This document shows positions 12,101-22,126 of a stretch of DNA of 64,000 nt, one piece after another. Location: NCBI GenBank assembly GCA_012845835.1, contig JABAKD010000011.1:10230381-10294380 (forward strand). The letters run 5' to 3'. A program made the translations under genes and the position numbers. This stretch comes from Undaria pinnatifida. Its lineage: Eukaryota; Sar; Phaeophyceae; Laminariales; Alariaceae. Below the pieces are notes generated by a model. The model was not told where the DNA came from, did no database searches, and saw only the letters and a program-made list of their open reading frames with translations. How positions within the stretch are numbered: the stretch's first letter is position 1; the number at the start of each line of letters is the position of its first letter.

Positions 12101-12172
12101 GCGACGCTGCAGGCGCACCTGCCTCTCCGCGGCTTCCGCAGCGCGAGCCGATGGACTCCTGGTACGAAGCAT
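2939..12172 (-). CDS. five-exon gene: Gln/Ser-rich coiled-coil protein with basic AT-hook-like tail
   Basis: Exons by splice signals: 12172-12023, 11108-10014, 9016-7626, 5982-5851, 3104-2939. Junction phases are 0, 0, 2, 2 and all agree, giving about 977 codons from an ATG at 12172 to a TGA at 2939. In order: a poly-Gln N-terminus (residues 25-36); an acidic, Gln/His-rich low-complexity region; an aliphatic heptad repeat at residues 436-478 (L436, L443, L450, F457, L464, L471, L478); an Ala/Thr-rich region; a Ser/Pro-rich basic region; and a Lys/Arg tail with GRPRK (about 926-930). No basic region precedes the zipper, so it is not a classical bZIP. A nuclear, self-associating, possibly DNA-binding protein is inference from composition. 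I recognise no family. Exons 4 and 5 are less secure than 1-3 because they rest on splice motifs and phase alone. Confidence 0.6.
3105..5850 (-). other. putative intron 4 (2.7 kb)
   Basis: AT-rich, with several short open frames of unremarkable composition (for example 4416-4706 on the plus strand) and a poly-G tract at 4303-4311. No second set of splice-bounded exons is convincing. The intron call depends on the exon 4-5 join. Confidence 0.4.
5851..5982 (-). CDS. candidate exon 4 of the coiled-coil gene
   Basis: It is bounded by a strong acceptor (ccttccgttccag) and a donor (TTTGAG|GTACGA). The 132 nt enter and leave in phase 2, which matches exon 3 upstream and exon 5 downstream. The peptide begins GIENQPREGN and contains RATVAVKRII. 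The VAVK resembles a kinase lysine motif, but nothing else kinase-like is present, so I do not call it one. Confidence 0.5.
5983..7625 (-). other. putative intron 3 (1.6 kb)
   Basis: Begins at the exon 3 donor (GTACGG) and ends at the exon 4 acceptor. It contains a short tandem repeat at its 5' end and a ggtgtagcatgtgtagca direct repeat near 6651-6683. No internal exon is supported. Confidence 0.4.
7530..7625. repeat. tandem cggtattgtg-like repeat at the exon 3 donor
   Basis: Imperfect copies of accgcacaat and accgtacaat repeat between 7560 and 7625 immediately beyond the exon 3 donor, inside the intron. Confidence 0.5.
7626..9016 (-). CDS. exon 3 of the coiled-coil gene: leucine zipper and low-complexity tail
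   Basis: The acceptor is aacaacag followed by GTGCAG (a second AG six bases on would also keep frame). The donor is ACCAG|GTACGG at 7626, phase 2. It opens VQVGIAWQVV, continues into seven heptads (LKADNEKL onward), then has a long Ala/Thr/Pro-rich stretch coded by GC-rich triplet runs (8000-8300 on the plus strand), then a basic Ser-rich end (KSRRRSVKTPG). Translation past 7626 runs into a short tandem repeat (tattgtacggt-like) and stops, supporting splicing there. Confidence 0.68.
9017..10013 (-). other. intron 2, carrying an inverted-repeat element
   Basis: Donor GTGAAC, acceptor aacaacag, 997 nt. Much of it (about 9195-9690) is bounded by inverted gaaattttgaaac-type ends and filled with aaccgaac/cgaaacg repeats, so a transposon probably sits in the intron. 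Confidence 0.55.
9195..9690. mobile_element. inverted-repeat element rich in AAACCGAACC
   Basis: The left flank repeats tttgaaatttgaaac and the right flank carries tttcaaaatttcaaaatttc, its approximate reverse complement. The interior has many aaccgaaccg and gaaacgaaac copies. No transposase is visible. Boundaries are approximate. Confidence 0.4.
10014..11108 (-). CDS. exon 2 of the coiled-coil gene
   Basis: The acceptor is a pyrimidine tract ending cgctctcag and the donor is CCAG|GTGAAC. The length is 1095 nt, a whole number of codons (365). The peptide starts ALNCLSTESN and is rich in Ser, Pro, Asp and Gln. A Glu/Gln/His-rich block (10280-10440) is followed by a helix-prone Ala-rich end (AAALAAQSQ) that runs straight into the coiled coil of exon 3. 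Confidence 0.7.
11109..12022 (-). other. intron 1 of the coiled-coil gene
   Basis: 914 nt from GTGAGT to a pyrimidine-rich cgctctcag acceptor. No repeat or exon stands out within it. Confidence 0.55.
12023..12172 (-). CDS. exon 1 of the coiled-coil gene
   Basis: Fifty codons from the ATG, ending exactly at a strong donor (CTG|GTGAGT, phase 0). The start is the first ATG in this frame, within MLRTRSPSAR. The exon ends in ALRNEL. Nine consecutive Gln codons come from a CAA/CAG run. An in-frame GTG lies 60 nt upstream but is not preferred. Confidence 0.6.
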
Positions 12173-14160
12173 GCTGTCTGTTTTTCGTCTGCGGCGTGTG
12201 TTATTCTGCTCTGACGACACTGGCACTACCACCGCTCGCTGTCTATGTGTCTCTGCTTGTGAAAGCCGATCTGATGGGTAATGATGATGACGATGATGAG
12301 ATGATGATGACGATGATGAGGAGATGGTCGGCCGTTGGTGTGCAGGCAGCGTGCGCGCGGGCGTGTGGCACTTGAAAAATTGAAAACACGCGACGAAACA
12401 AAAATGGTTGGTGTCTGATCGACGGTTGGTCCACTACAGAATCTCGAAAACCTCTCTCGAGAAGGTTCTCTGGAATTAATAGGGGGGGGGAAGGAAGAAA
12501 CGGGAAAATAAAAGAGAAAATGAGTCAACTACAAAGTATGTCCATAAACATGCGCATGCATGCATTGCCCGCCCCCAAGCGGAGGGCAAAATGAATACTG
12601 AGCTCTTCTGTCCTTGCAGAGGGACGGGCTTCAGCATGAGATTCGCGATCAGAGTCAGGCCAGTCGCCTTTAAATCGTCGCCTGATTAGTATCTACAGCA
12701 GTAACCTCAACCCCTAACCTATCCTCTACGCTGACCCTATATATTAATCTAGTAGTGTTAAAAAGGTGAGTGCCTCTGTCGTAGTGTTTTTGACTTTATA
12801 TTCGGAAGCTTGAGATCAACCAACAACACAAACGAAAACAAAATTGTCTAAAAATCCCACGTACATAATACATGATGATGACAAACCTCCATTTATACAC
12901 TATTAAAAATCCTACCATCACATGCTGCAGAGGTACCAGTATAGACTAGTATATATGAACAGTACATACATACAAATTGAAAAAAAAAAGAAAAAAATTT
13001 CAGTCGAATCATTTATGTGTAGGGAAGGAAGTAACTTCTATAAATTATGCTTCATACATACATCATGCCGTGTCGTTTGTATGCGCACCCAGAACATATT
13101 AATATGTCGTATTGCATCGCACAGCTCGAACGGCATAACATTTGTATGATTGTACAATAGTTTTTTATTCATTTAAATGAGAACAAGATTCACCTAGATT
13201 ATTACTTCTTTTTGTTTTTTTCCCAAAATCCAGACCCCTACACGATCCGCCGCGCGCTAATAGCTTTGTCAAGGAAAATCACTTCTATGAAAAAAATATC
13301 GAAACAAAGATCAACCCATTTTTACTCACTACTATACTAATCATTTGCTCATTACTTCGAAGTATTATTAAGATTATACTCCCCTTTGTTTACTGAATTC
13401 TCTACATGTTGAACAGTAGTGTGTTTAGAGTGCTATAATACAGGTGTTCATAGCGTAAGATCTATGTTTCGGTTGCCGTACTTGTAGTCACTAGTATATT
13501 TGACGGGATTCTTGTGGACAAATTTTTTATTTCGTTGCGGTATCGGTATACCAGTGGTATTCTAGTATGCCAATATCTATGTATTGTCGCTCATAGGGGT
13601 CTGGATTGGGGTTTAAAGTTGCAGTACGGTATATAGACTATATGAAATGCCAGCAAGTCAAGTGTTTTTGCAATGAACAAGTGATGATAGTACCTGCGGT
13701 GTACCAGTTATTAAATACCTGGTAGTTGTCATATACTTGCATGATTTTGTTCTGCGCATACAACAAAACAGCAGCGCTTGTTGTAGCCCGCTTCCTTGCA
13801 TACACTTCTACCTCGTGTAAAATGCGGTTATAATTATTAGACACATTATATTACCTAAACGGAGAAGGTTTCCTCCCACAACACCCCCCCCCTCGAACAA
13901 AAGGGGTTTTGTGACACAATCACCCCTCCCCGATCACCTATGGTCGCACGACTACGACTGGCTATACATAAATAATGAGAGCGCACCCCATCATGCCCTC
14001 CCCCCTCCCCAACGAAGATAACTTCCCCCGCTGATAGTGGTCAGGTGCCTACGTACGGCGAAACAGGAAGTAGATGAGATCTATAAGCAAGAAGAAGTTT
14101 TATGTAAAACATTGAAGAAAAGCAATGAGTGGGCACCAAAGGTTGGAGGTGTCTCCATCA
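12173..14160. other. upstream region of the coiled-coil gene, no exon seen
   Basis: The promoter of the minus-strand gene should lie here. A (GATGATGAC)n microsatellite sits at 12278-12330. The rest is AT-rich with poly-A and poly-C tracts (4 to 9 bases) and no convincing TATA box or exon. Confidence 0.35.
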
Positions 14161-14164
14161 GGAG

Positions 14165-14525
14165 TAGTAGTAGCAGTAGTAGTAGCAGTAGCAGTAGCAG
14201 TAGCAGTTAGCAGTAGCAGTAGCAGTAGCAGTAGCAGTAGCAGTAGCAGTAGCAGTAGCAGTAGCAGTAGCAGTAGCAATAGCAATAGCAGTAGCAGTAG
14301 CAGTAGCAGTAGCAGTAGCAGTAGCAGTAGCAGTAGCAGTAGCAGTAGCAGTAGCAGTAGCAGTAGCAGTAGCAGTAGCAGTAGCAGTAGCAGTAGCAGT
14401 AGCAGTAGCAGCAGCAGCAGCAGTAGCAGTAGCAGTAGCAGTAGCAGTAGCCGTAGCCGTAGCAGTAGCAGTAGCAGCAGCAGCAGTAGCAGTAGCAGTA
14501 GCAGCACCAGCACCAGCAACAGCAA
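14165..14525. repeat. (AGTAGC)n hexanucleotide microsatellite
   Basis: About 360 bp of cagtag units with scattered variants (caatag, cagcag, ccgtag). It is open in several frames as poly-Ser, poly-Leu or Ala-Thr runs, which are artefacts of the repeat. Confidence 0.95.
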
Positions 14526-15174
14526 CAGTGTTAGATACGGCGTCCCCGCCGGAGTAATAGGTGAAATATGGTAACGTACACACTAAATTCAAGATCGCGA
14601 GTTCAAGTCTCGCCGAGTGCATGCTCATGCTAGCGCGCAGGCTTTTTCTAGCGTAAAAATTGAGTAGTAGCGAAAAACGTGAGAAGAGCGTGCGCCATCA
14701 AAATTCGACGAAATTTGACGAACGTGATGAGAAGCCAAAAGTGGGAATGATGAACCCCATATGCGTGATAAAGATGACGGCACGTACCGGGCGGGGAAGA
14801 AGGAAAGACACCTGTGACAACGGCTTGTGGCTTGCGCCCAGAAGGTCGTCGAGGGTAATTATTAATACCTCGGCTTACAAGTTGAGCTGGAGTGCAAAAA
14901 CGAGCATTAACAAAAAAACGGTGGTCGTCTCGCAAGGTATGCATGGCTATTGCGGCCAAATGACTAACGCAAGCAACACATAAGTACGCCCCCTCCCCCC
15001 CCCCTCCCCCGCGAACGCAAGGGATGTGCGGCAACCGCTCCCGCTCCCCCCGCAAAAGGGTCATCGCGTGAACCTCATCTCCCGCCACAGAACCGTTTTT
15101 TGGTGCTGTGATCCTAGCTGTTGTATTTACAATAGTAAAACGCTGCGTGGCTCTTTGTACTATTAGTAGTATTA
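14526..15174. other. no gene seen; tRNA B-box-like motif
   Basis: A gagttcaagtctc segment at about 14600-14612 resembles a tRNA T-arm (B box), but no matching acceptor or D-arm was found, so it is at most a tRNA-derived remnant. Poly-C tracts lie near 14993-15010. Confidence 0.3.
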
Positions 15175-15435
15175 GACGTGTGCTACGATAGAGGTAGCCC
15201 TTTTCGTCCAAAATGGTTTCTGAATGACGGGGCTCCTTGACCCAAAATCGTCGGGAATACACCATTTTTTTCATTATTCTCGTGGTACAGTGTACCTACG
15301 TAGGACCATGGGAGTTTTCATCCGGTAGCAGTTTTGTGCTTCTCTAAATCAGTTTTTGCCTTAGAGAGGTCTTGAGCTCCCAAATCTAGGAAACCTCAGA
15401 AAATTGCGGTGGACGTGTCTATCGTAGCACGCGTC
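15175..15435. mobile_element. MITE-A copy 3
   Basis: Left end gacgtgtgctacgatagagg, right end tatcgtagcacgcgtc. The interior is in the opposite orientation to copies 1 and 2 (cttgacccaaaatcgtcgg near the left). 261 bp, non-coding. Confidence 0.75.
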
Positions 15436-16564
15436 CCTGCTAGTAGTATCAATAATGATATATCTTTTGGGGGTTGAGGTACGACAGCACAACCAGGCTT
15501 TGTCAGTTAGTGTGCATAATCCACAGTATAGTGGGATCGCGCAGCAGGGCGACTAGTACGGTGAACTGGTCATACTAATCAGATCTCACGACAAACACAA
15601 GCATATATATGTTCCCCTAAGTGCACGAACCTTAATTGGTTCAGCTTACCCTCTGTACCCCCCGTATTGTAATAGTATCGTCGTGCTGCGCGTATGTCGC
15701 AGACCTCCTGGCATTGTAACTTGGGTACATCCCGAATATCGCATGCCTTCGCGGCCCTGGCCTGATATGCACGTGTGCCACCGATGCGCTGTAATAAAAG
15801 ATGTGTTTTTTCACCAAACAATATGACCCCTCCCATTATGAAAAACTCACCCAGATAGTATATTACAAGTACCAACAACGCAGCTTGCAAAGATGAGTAT
15901 TAACCCGAAATTCGTCGAACTCACGGCTGATGTCCTTGAAATATTTTTATAAAAATTGTCAGTTTTTTTACAAATTTTTCCCCGTTGATTTTTCGCAAGT
16001 AAGTGGCTATCTTGATAAAAATACTCGGGGGGGTTGAAGTAAGGGGGCGATATACACTATACATATGCTATAGATAATGATGCACACATGGCGTCGAGAA
16101 GAAACTTCCTTGCAGAGATGACACCAAAGGGCGGCCAAGTACGCTTGCACCCTGTGCTTCGGAGAGCAGAAGAAGAACTAAGGTTCTAGTAAGATGGGTG
16201 ATTTGATGTGACCTCAGCGCCCAGAAGAAAAGCAGTGGAGTAGTGGAGTGCTGGTTGGGAACTAAGATTATAGCTCAATAATGCAGTATTAATACCAAAT
16301 ATATGTTTTATGCCCGCCGATCGTCACGGCTTCCATTCAGGGTTGTTCTACTCCGATTCCCAAGTCCTCCCTGCGTGGATGGGAACCCCCACAGCTGACA
16401 GCCCCCCTGGCTATTAATGCCATATTATGGCGTGCTACGATACGGCTAGCAATTTTTGGCTAAAGTACCAGGGCTCTCCGACCATACCCTACATTAGAAA
16501 AGCACACCACTTTTTTTGCTTTTCACCGTCATTTTGCTAGTCAACGGAATCGCTCATGGGGTGT
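15436..16564. other. intergenic; fragment of a dispersed repeat
   Basis: Around 15880-15950 is a reverse fragment of repeat family G (cttgcaaagatgag, then ttcgtcgaactcacggctg). Around 16430-16460 is another MITE-A-like end (cgtgctacgata). No exon is supported. Confidence 0.4.
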
Positions 16565-17128
16565 AACGCGTGCTACCATAGAGGTGAGCACTTTCGTCTG
16601 AAATGGTTTCTGGAATGAGTATTAATAGACTCCTTGACCCAAAATCGTCGGAAGAGTCATCCCGCGGTAGGGGTTGCACGTTTTGCGCAAAAAAGTCCCT
16701 GGGCGATTGAGTTCCTCATGTGAGGAACTGCGGGGGTCAATGAAGTAATTTCACGAGTACATTTTATTTTTGGACTAAGGCATAGAAGCTTGGTCGGGTT
16801 GTGCGACCGAATGCTTAGTTCGAAGTCATTTTTCGGGTGAGATATTGAGTTCCTCATGTGAGGAGCTCAGGGACTTTCGGCTGCAACCCCTACCGTGGGA
16901 TGGCTCGGAAATAGGCGATTTATTTTACCGCGCGACTTTCATGGTACTCCCTCCTACAACAGAGGCCATGGGATTTTTTATCCGACCGGTCAGTAGTTTT
17001 ATTTTTCTCCACAATATCAGTTTTTTGGCCCGGGAGTTAGTTGTCTTAAGCTGTCTTTAACTCCTAAAGCGAGGATTCTCAGAACAAAAGCGGTGCAGCT
17101 CTTCTAGATAAATATTGTGGCACGCGTC
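16565..17128. mobile_element. MITE-A copy 4, interrupted by another element
   Basis: Left end aacgcgtgctaccatagagg, right end gtggcacgcgtc. Removing the 245-bp element nested at 16658-16902 leaves about 319 bp, nearer the usual size of the family. Confidence 0.6.
16658..16902. mobile_element. nested TIR element C (245 bp)
   Basis: Left end catcccgcggtaggggttgc; the right end at 16882-16902 is its reverse complement with one mismatch over 21 bp. Subterminal gttcctcatgtgagga occurs inside both arms. Insertion into MITE-A copy 4 dates C as the younger of the two. Confidence 0.72.
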
Positions 17129-19730
17129 GGGTTGCGCTTTCATCATTTCTCGAAAAAAAAAAATACTCGGGGTGAGCGGCACAATAGTTTTAACACCATA
17201 CAGCTCTATCATATACTGTAAAACTGTAAATAGGAGCTTGAAACGGAAGCGGTACCTCCCTGCCGTAGTGTACGCATACAGATATATAGATCAAAAATAT
17301 CAAATATAGACGATGCTCAAATAGACAAAAATAGTGCATATAGTACCAGGTACATGAATAGACGATTGTGCTCGCTACGAGTACGTAGGTTTCCTTTTTC
17401 ATGGGTTTCCCACCTTGGTGGCCTTCTTGTACTTTTCTGGGAATTATTATAGGAGTGATCGACGTCGAAGCTATGAATACATCATGCCTCACATTATCAT
17501 TGGTGTCGAATGGCACAAACATAATAATACAAATGGTAAAAACATGCATTACGTATAGCGTGGAACTCCGAGCACTTGCCGCCATGCACGCATGCAGGCA
17601 GCAGCATGGCCTCGTAGTATATCACATACCAAATGTATCCACCGTTTTTTTATCGTGCGCTAAAATATCGGATCGATGTTTCTCCTCAACAAAACGACAA
17701 CTTAATATCGGGAAAAAAAAACAACGTCAATCAACAGCACATGCAGGAGGCTTGTCGAGGCTAAATCCTGCCGCTTCCCAACCAGCTACAAAAAAAAACA
17801 CCCGGAGGCAGAGTGAGGGGGGAAACGACATAAACATGGTATACACAAAAGGGGGGAGGGATGGGGCGGGGGGGGGCGGGGGACAATGCACGCACCGCAC
17901 GCGCGTGGAAAAAAAAGAGTCATCTCTTGTTTCCCCCACCAAAAACAAAAACCCCACACACATCGGGCAGATCACGATCTAGATCATCTAGATCATCTAC
18001 ATTATCTAGACCATACATCCTATATACCTTGTCGCAATGGTATAATATGTCGTGCAGGGTCTGCGCAGTACAAGACCTAACCCAGGAAGCATAGCATGTG
18101 CTACTGTATGTGTACAGATCGCACGGCTTCCATCAGGCAACATAATCTAGACTACCTGGTATGCAGATCATATACAGGCCAGGGATCTGTCGGTCCTGAC
18201 AGACACAGATCAACTGAACATGGTAAATGCTGTCTGATCTTATCCCCCGCGGTGTGCAACATTTCCCTGACTGCCGTTCCCAACTCCGCATCACCGCCCC
18301 GGAGACCCCTTCCTCAATCATCGCATGCACAACCGCTCTCAATTCTTGCTGTAGTTCATAAGAAAACTTTCGGAAGCCTTGCTTTCGTGCAACACTCCTT
18401 CCAAGTCTTGCTTTCATGCGAAACCTCTCCCAAGTCTTGCCTTTATCTTATGAAAAAGTACAACGACGCCCACCCGCCGGTCGGACGTTTGATTGGAACC
18501 GCTCGTCTGCAGCAGCGTACAAAAACAGTAGAGCCAATATAACGTTGTCTCGCGAGGCCGCGCCGACCCACGAGTACACTACAAATTCTTGATATAGGCC
18601 CACTAACTTTTAGCCTCCCCGCCCACGCTACCCTCCAACTTTCTGTAACTCCTTCAAGACTGCACACTCCCGGTTCGGGGAGAAATAGCCTGGAATTAGA
18701 CTCAGATAATGGTCTCAGTACGGCAGTGTAGTGGTAAGAAGAGGGCTGTGAATCGGCTGTGTTTACCGATAGTTACGGCATTGATTTTCAAAGCGCACAG
18801 CTGAAATGCATCATATCGATATCGCCGATATATCGGGCGAGGACAGCGAGGTTCCGGCCATCTGGCTTCATATCTCTTCACAACCCGTGCGAGATTGCGT
18901 ACTGTTTAGGGCAATAGACCGCCGGACGTGACACTGGCACAACGTCAGTAAAACCATCAGGCCAAATCCGATTCCCGTTTGATTCGATCCGACTAATAGT
19001 TGGGTGGATCGGCTCCGATTCATGTGCAAGCCCTAGGTGAAAAGGTCATTTAAGCCGATGGGCGCGGGCAAAGGCCACCATCATTCGACAGCCCATGAAT
19101 AGCCAAATGCGGAGCATCTGGCGCGTGGGTTTCGTCCCCTGTCCCCCCCCTCCCCCTTCCCCTCCCCTCCCCCTACCTACTCCCAAAGCCGCTCCTAACC
19201 TACCCGTGCTGAAATCGAAACCAAGTGACTAGACACGCATCACAAGTGTATCGTAATTTCCGAAAGTAGAAATAAACAGACACCTAAACCCGTAACATAT
19301 GGTATAGAATTGGAGAAAGAAGCGGTGCTCCTCCCCCTCCCCCGCAGCCTCCGTACAGCATACAGCAATTCGAGCGACAAGAGACAGTGTTCCTCCTCCT
19401 GCGTCTCCTCCCCTCCCGTACAGCATCTAGCAATTGGGAGAAAATAATCAATGCTCCTCCCGGCCCATTCGCACAGCATATAGCATACCGGTTATAGAAA
19501 GAGTAACAACAGCACATACAACGAACACAATAATTGTACCTGCCCCAAGAATTCCTATGGTGAGGTCATTCGCGCCACCAGTGTAATTTTATAAATATAC
19601 TTCTACCGTAATTACGGACGAAACCGTATACTTCGTATACGTGTTATGCCGATATGCGTGTAGTATATCGACAGCAAATCGCGAAGATAAGCAAAATAAA
19701 TTTCTCGAAAAAAAAAAAAAAATGGACGGG
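17129..19730. other. intergenic; no convincing gene
   Basis: A 193-codon plus-strand frame (17401-17982) has no domain and crosses poly-G and poly-A tracts. On the minus strand, 18350-18200 has a good acceptor (ttttcttatgaactacag) followed by open sequence (QELRAVVHAMIEEG), but no phase-matched partner was found. A short tatctaga/gatcatctagatcat repeat lies near 17976-18010. Confidence 0.35.
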
Positions 19731-19734
19731 GAGG

Positions 19735-20160
19735 GGCGTCAAACACCGAACACACAAACAGGTCTGGCAACCAATCAGCTTCGCCAGACAGGCGAAGCCA
19801 AACAACCAACCAATCAGCCCCTTCGCCAGACAGTCGAAGAAAGGGCTAACCACCCAATCATCAACCAATCAGATTTACCAGACAGGCGAAGCCAACCAAT
19901 CAGCTTCTTCGCCAGCCCGGCGAAGAAGAAACCTAACCAACCAATCGCCGACCAATAAAATCGATCGACCGACCCGACCAACGAACCAACCAACGTCACC
20001 GACCACTCAAATCGATTGACCAACCCGACCAACGAACCAACCACAATCACCGACCAACCAATCGATCGACCGACCGACGAACGAACCAAATAATGACCGA
20101 CCGACCAGCCGATCGACCGACCGACCGACCGACCGGCCGACTGACCAACGAACCATCCTA
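19735..20160. repeat. imperfect ACCAACCAATC / CGACCGACC minisatellite
   Basis: Repeats of accaaccaatcagcttcgcc with gccagacaggcgaag spacers (which can fold) grade into cgaccgaccgacc runs. Confidence 0.75.
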
Positions 20161-20639
20161 CCAAACCCACTTTGGACACAGTTCGACCACGGCAGCCACC
20201 ACGCGTGACACCACCCAACGAACGGGCATACTATAAATAATACTTCCACAAGTATATAGTATTAATAATATAGCTTCGTAATAACCCTTTTGACTACTTG
20301 TACCGCAAATATTATAATATAGCTTTCGTGAACCCAAACGACTATCACTACCACTGAAAACAACATTCCACTTCAATTTCAAGTGTTGGCTGCTCCCCCA
20401 AGAACAGCCTTTCATGGACCGTTGGTGTGAGCCCGTCAAAGTGCTGTAAGAGCACAAAGAACACACGCCAGTAGTCAAAGTGCTATAAGAGCATAAAAAA
20501 GAAAACGCCAGCGCGACATGCGACACGCTGAAGCGAGCTGTGTCTCATCATCCCTTGTTTTGCGGTTGTAAAACCCTCCACTAGAACTGAACCATCGACC
20601 GGACGAGCCTAGATAGAAAATGGAGTAATTTATCTACAT

Positions 20640-20705
20640 CTCCAGAAACAGCAAAAGTTGTAGTAGTAGCAGTAGTGGCAGTAGCAGTGGTAACAGTATA
20701 GTAGT
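20640..20705. repeat. short tag/cag microsatellite
   Basis: Short run of gtagtagtagcagtagtggc-type triplets. Confidence 0.4.
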
Positions 20706-20869
20706 TTCCGACACAAGTTATCGGCGTCACTCGGGGGCTATCCCCCGAAATACGAACTAGTAAAATATATCAAGAAATGTATAGTCGAATCGTTTCGCAT
20801 CGCAACCCACGACGCCGTGCCGCACCGTGCAAAGAAAATCAAATCAAGGAAAAGCAAAAACAAAGCAAA

Positions 20870-21350
20870 GCATAGCCAAGCAAAGCAAAGCAAAGCAAAG
20901 CAAAGCGAAGCAAAGCAAAGCAAAGCAAAGCAAAGCAAAGCAAAGCAAAGCAAAGCAAAGCAAAGCAAAGCAAAGCAAAGCAAAGCAAAGCAAAGCAAAG
21001 CAAAGCAAAGCAAAGCAAAGCAAAGCAAAGCAAAGCAAAGCAAAGCAAAGCAAAGCAAAGCAAAGCAAAGCAAAGCAAAGCAAAGCAAAGCAAAGCAAAG
21101 CAAAGCAAAGCAAAGCAAAGCAAAGCAAAGCAAAGCAAAGCAAAGCAAAGCAAAGCAAAGCAAAGCAAAGCAAAGCAAAGCAAAGCAAAGCAAAGCAAAG
21201 CAAAGCAAAGCAAAGCAAAGCAAAGCAAAGCAAAGCAAAGCAAAGCAAAGCAAAGCAAAGCAAAGCAAAGCAAGGCAAGGCAAAGCAAGGCAAAGCAAAG
21301 CAAAGCAAAGCAAAGCAAGGCAAAGCAAGGCAAAGCAAAGCAAAGCAAAA
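20870..21350. repeat. (CAAAG)n pentanucleotide microsatellite, ~490 bp
   Basis: Nearly pure caaag repeats of about 95 units, with caagg variants concentrated at the right end (21270-21350). Because 5 is not a multiple of 3 and no unit makes a stop, it is open in three plus-strand and three minus-strand frames. These are not genes. Confidence 0.97.
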
Positions 21351-21919
21351 GCGAGGCAAAAGCGAAGCCAGCTGCAAAATAGTACATTAAAAATACGCGT
21401 GGACTTGTCTGCTACACAGCGAAAAATAGTAGCAGCAACACTAATAATATTACTAATAGGTGTACGTGACATGACAAGAATAGCCCTCGAGCTCTTCCCT
21501 TTGAGAAGCGTTCGTTTCGTCCTCCCTTGTCATCCAATCCATTTCGCCTGGCGCCAATAACAGGGCGCCATACATCGCCAACCTGGCTCGAAACGCCGGC
21601 AAAAAAAAAAGTTGAATAACTCCAGCCAAACTCAAAACGTCGGCAAACCAATTCGTAAGAGGATACCTCCAAACGCAAAAGCAAAAAAGACGGCAACACT
21701 ATTTCGTGAGGACAACGCCAAACTCACAACAAAAAATAATTTCGCCGACAATAATTCGTAGGACAATTCCATACTCGAACACGGAATGAGTAGGATAGTC
21801 CCATACTCACAAAGTCAGGGGGGTAAGGGGGGGAGGGGGTGGTATAAATATTGGGATGAACGCGCCAAAAAACTCCCGGTTTATGAAACGCGCCGAATTT
21901 CGTTTGCTCCTGCCCCGCC
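21351..21919. other. downstream flank of the PTEN-like gene
   Basis: Imperfect repeats of aactcgaacacgg/caaactcac with cgccggcaaa (21540-21810). No exon. The PTEN-like stop codon is at 21920-21922, so its 3' UTR should occupy part of this stretch. Confidence 0.4.
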
Positions 21920-22126
21920 CTAAACCCTGATCAAGCGGTTGCCTTGTGTCGCTTCACTGCGCTGCTGCCGCGCCTGTACCCGCGCTGCTCCCTTGGCCAG
22001 CGGGCTTCGCGATCCTTTTTTCTGTCGACCCCACTGCCCGTCCCTCTCTCTCCTCTGCCGCTGATGCGCTGCTCTCTCTGCACCCGCGGCTGTCAGTGCT
22101 CCTCCTGCTGTGCCCGACTGCCCCCG
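21920..22126 (-). CDS. PTEN-like exon K: basic C-terminus
   Basis: Acceptor gttcgttag, phase 0, 68 codons then TAG. Rich in Arg, Gln, Gly and Ala ([19 protein letters not shown]). A second frame is also open here, so the C-terminal sequence is less secure than the exon itself. Confidence 0.5.
   Translation of the reverse strand, partial: RGQSGTAGGALTAAGAERAAHQRQRRERDGQWGRQKKGSRSPLAKGAARVQARQQRSEATQGNRLIRV

Noticed and set aside
14100-14574. Poly-Leu, poly-Ser and Ala-Thr ORFs
   Set aside because: They are translations of the (AGTAGC)n microsatellite.
17401-17982. 193-codon plus-strand ORF
   Set aside because: No domain, crosses homopolymer tracts, no supporting splice or start context.
20738-21560. 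Four ORFs of 180-247 codons
   Set aside because: They translate the (CAAAG)n array in different frames.
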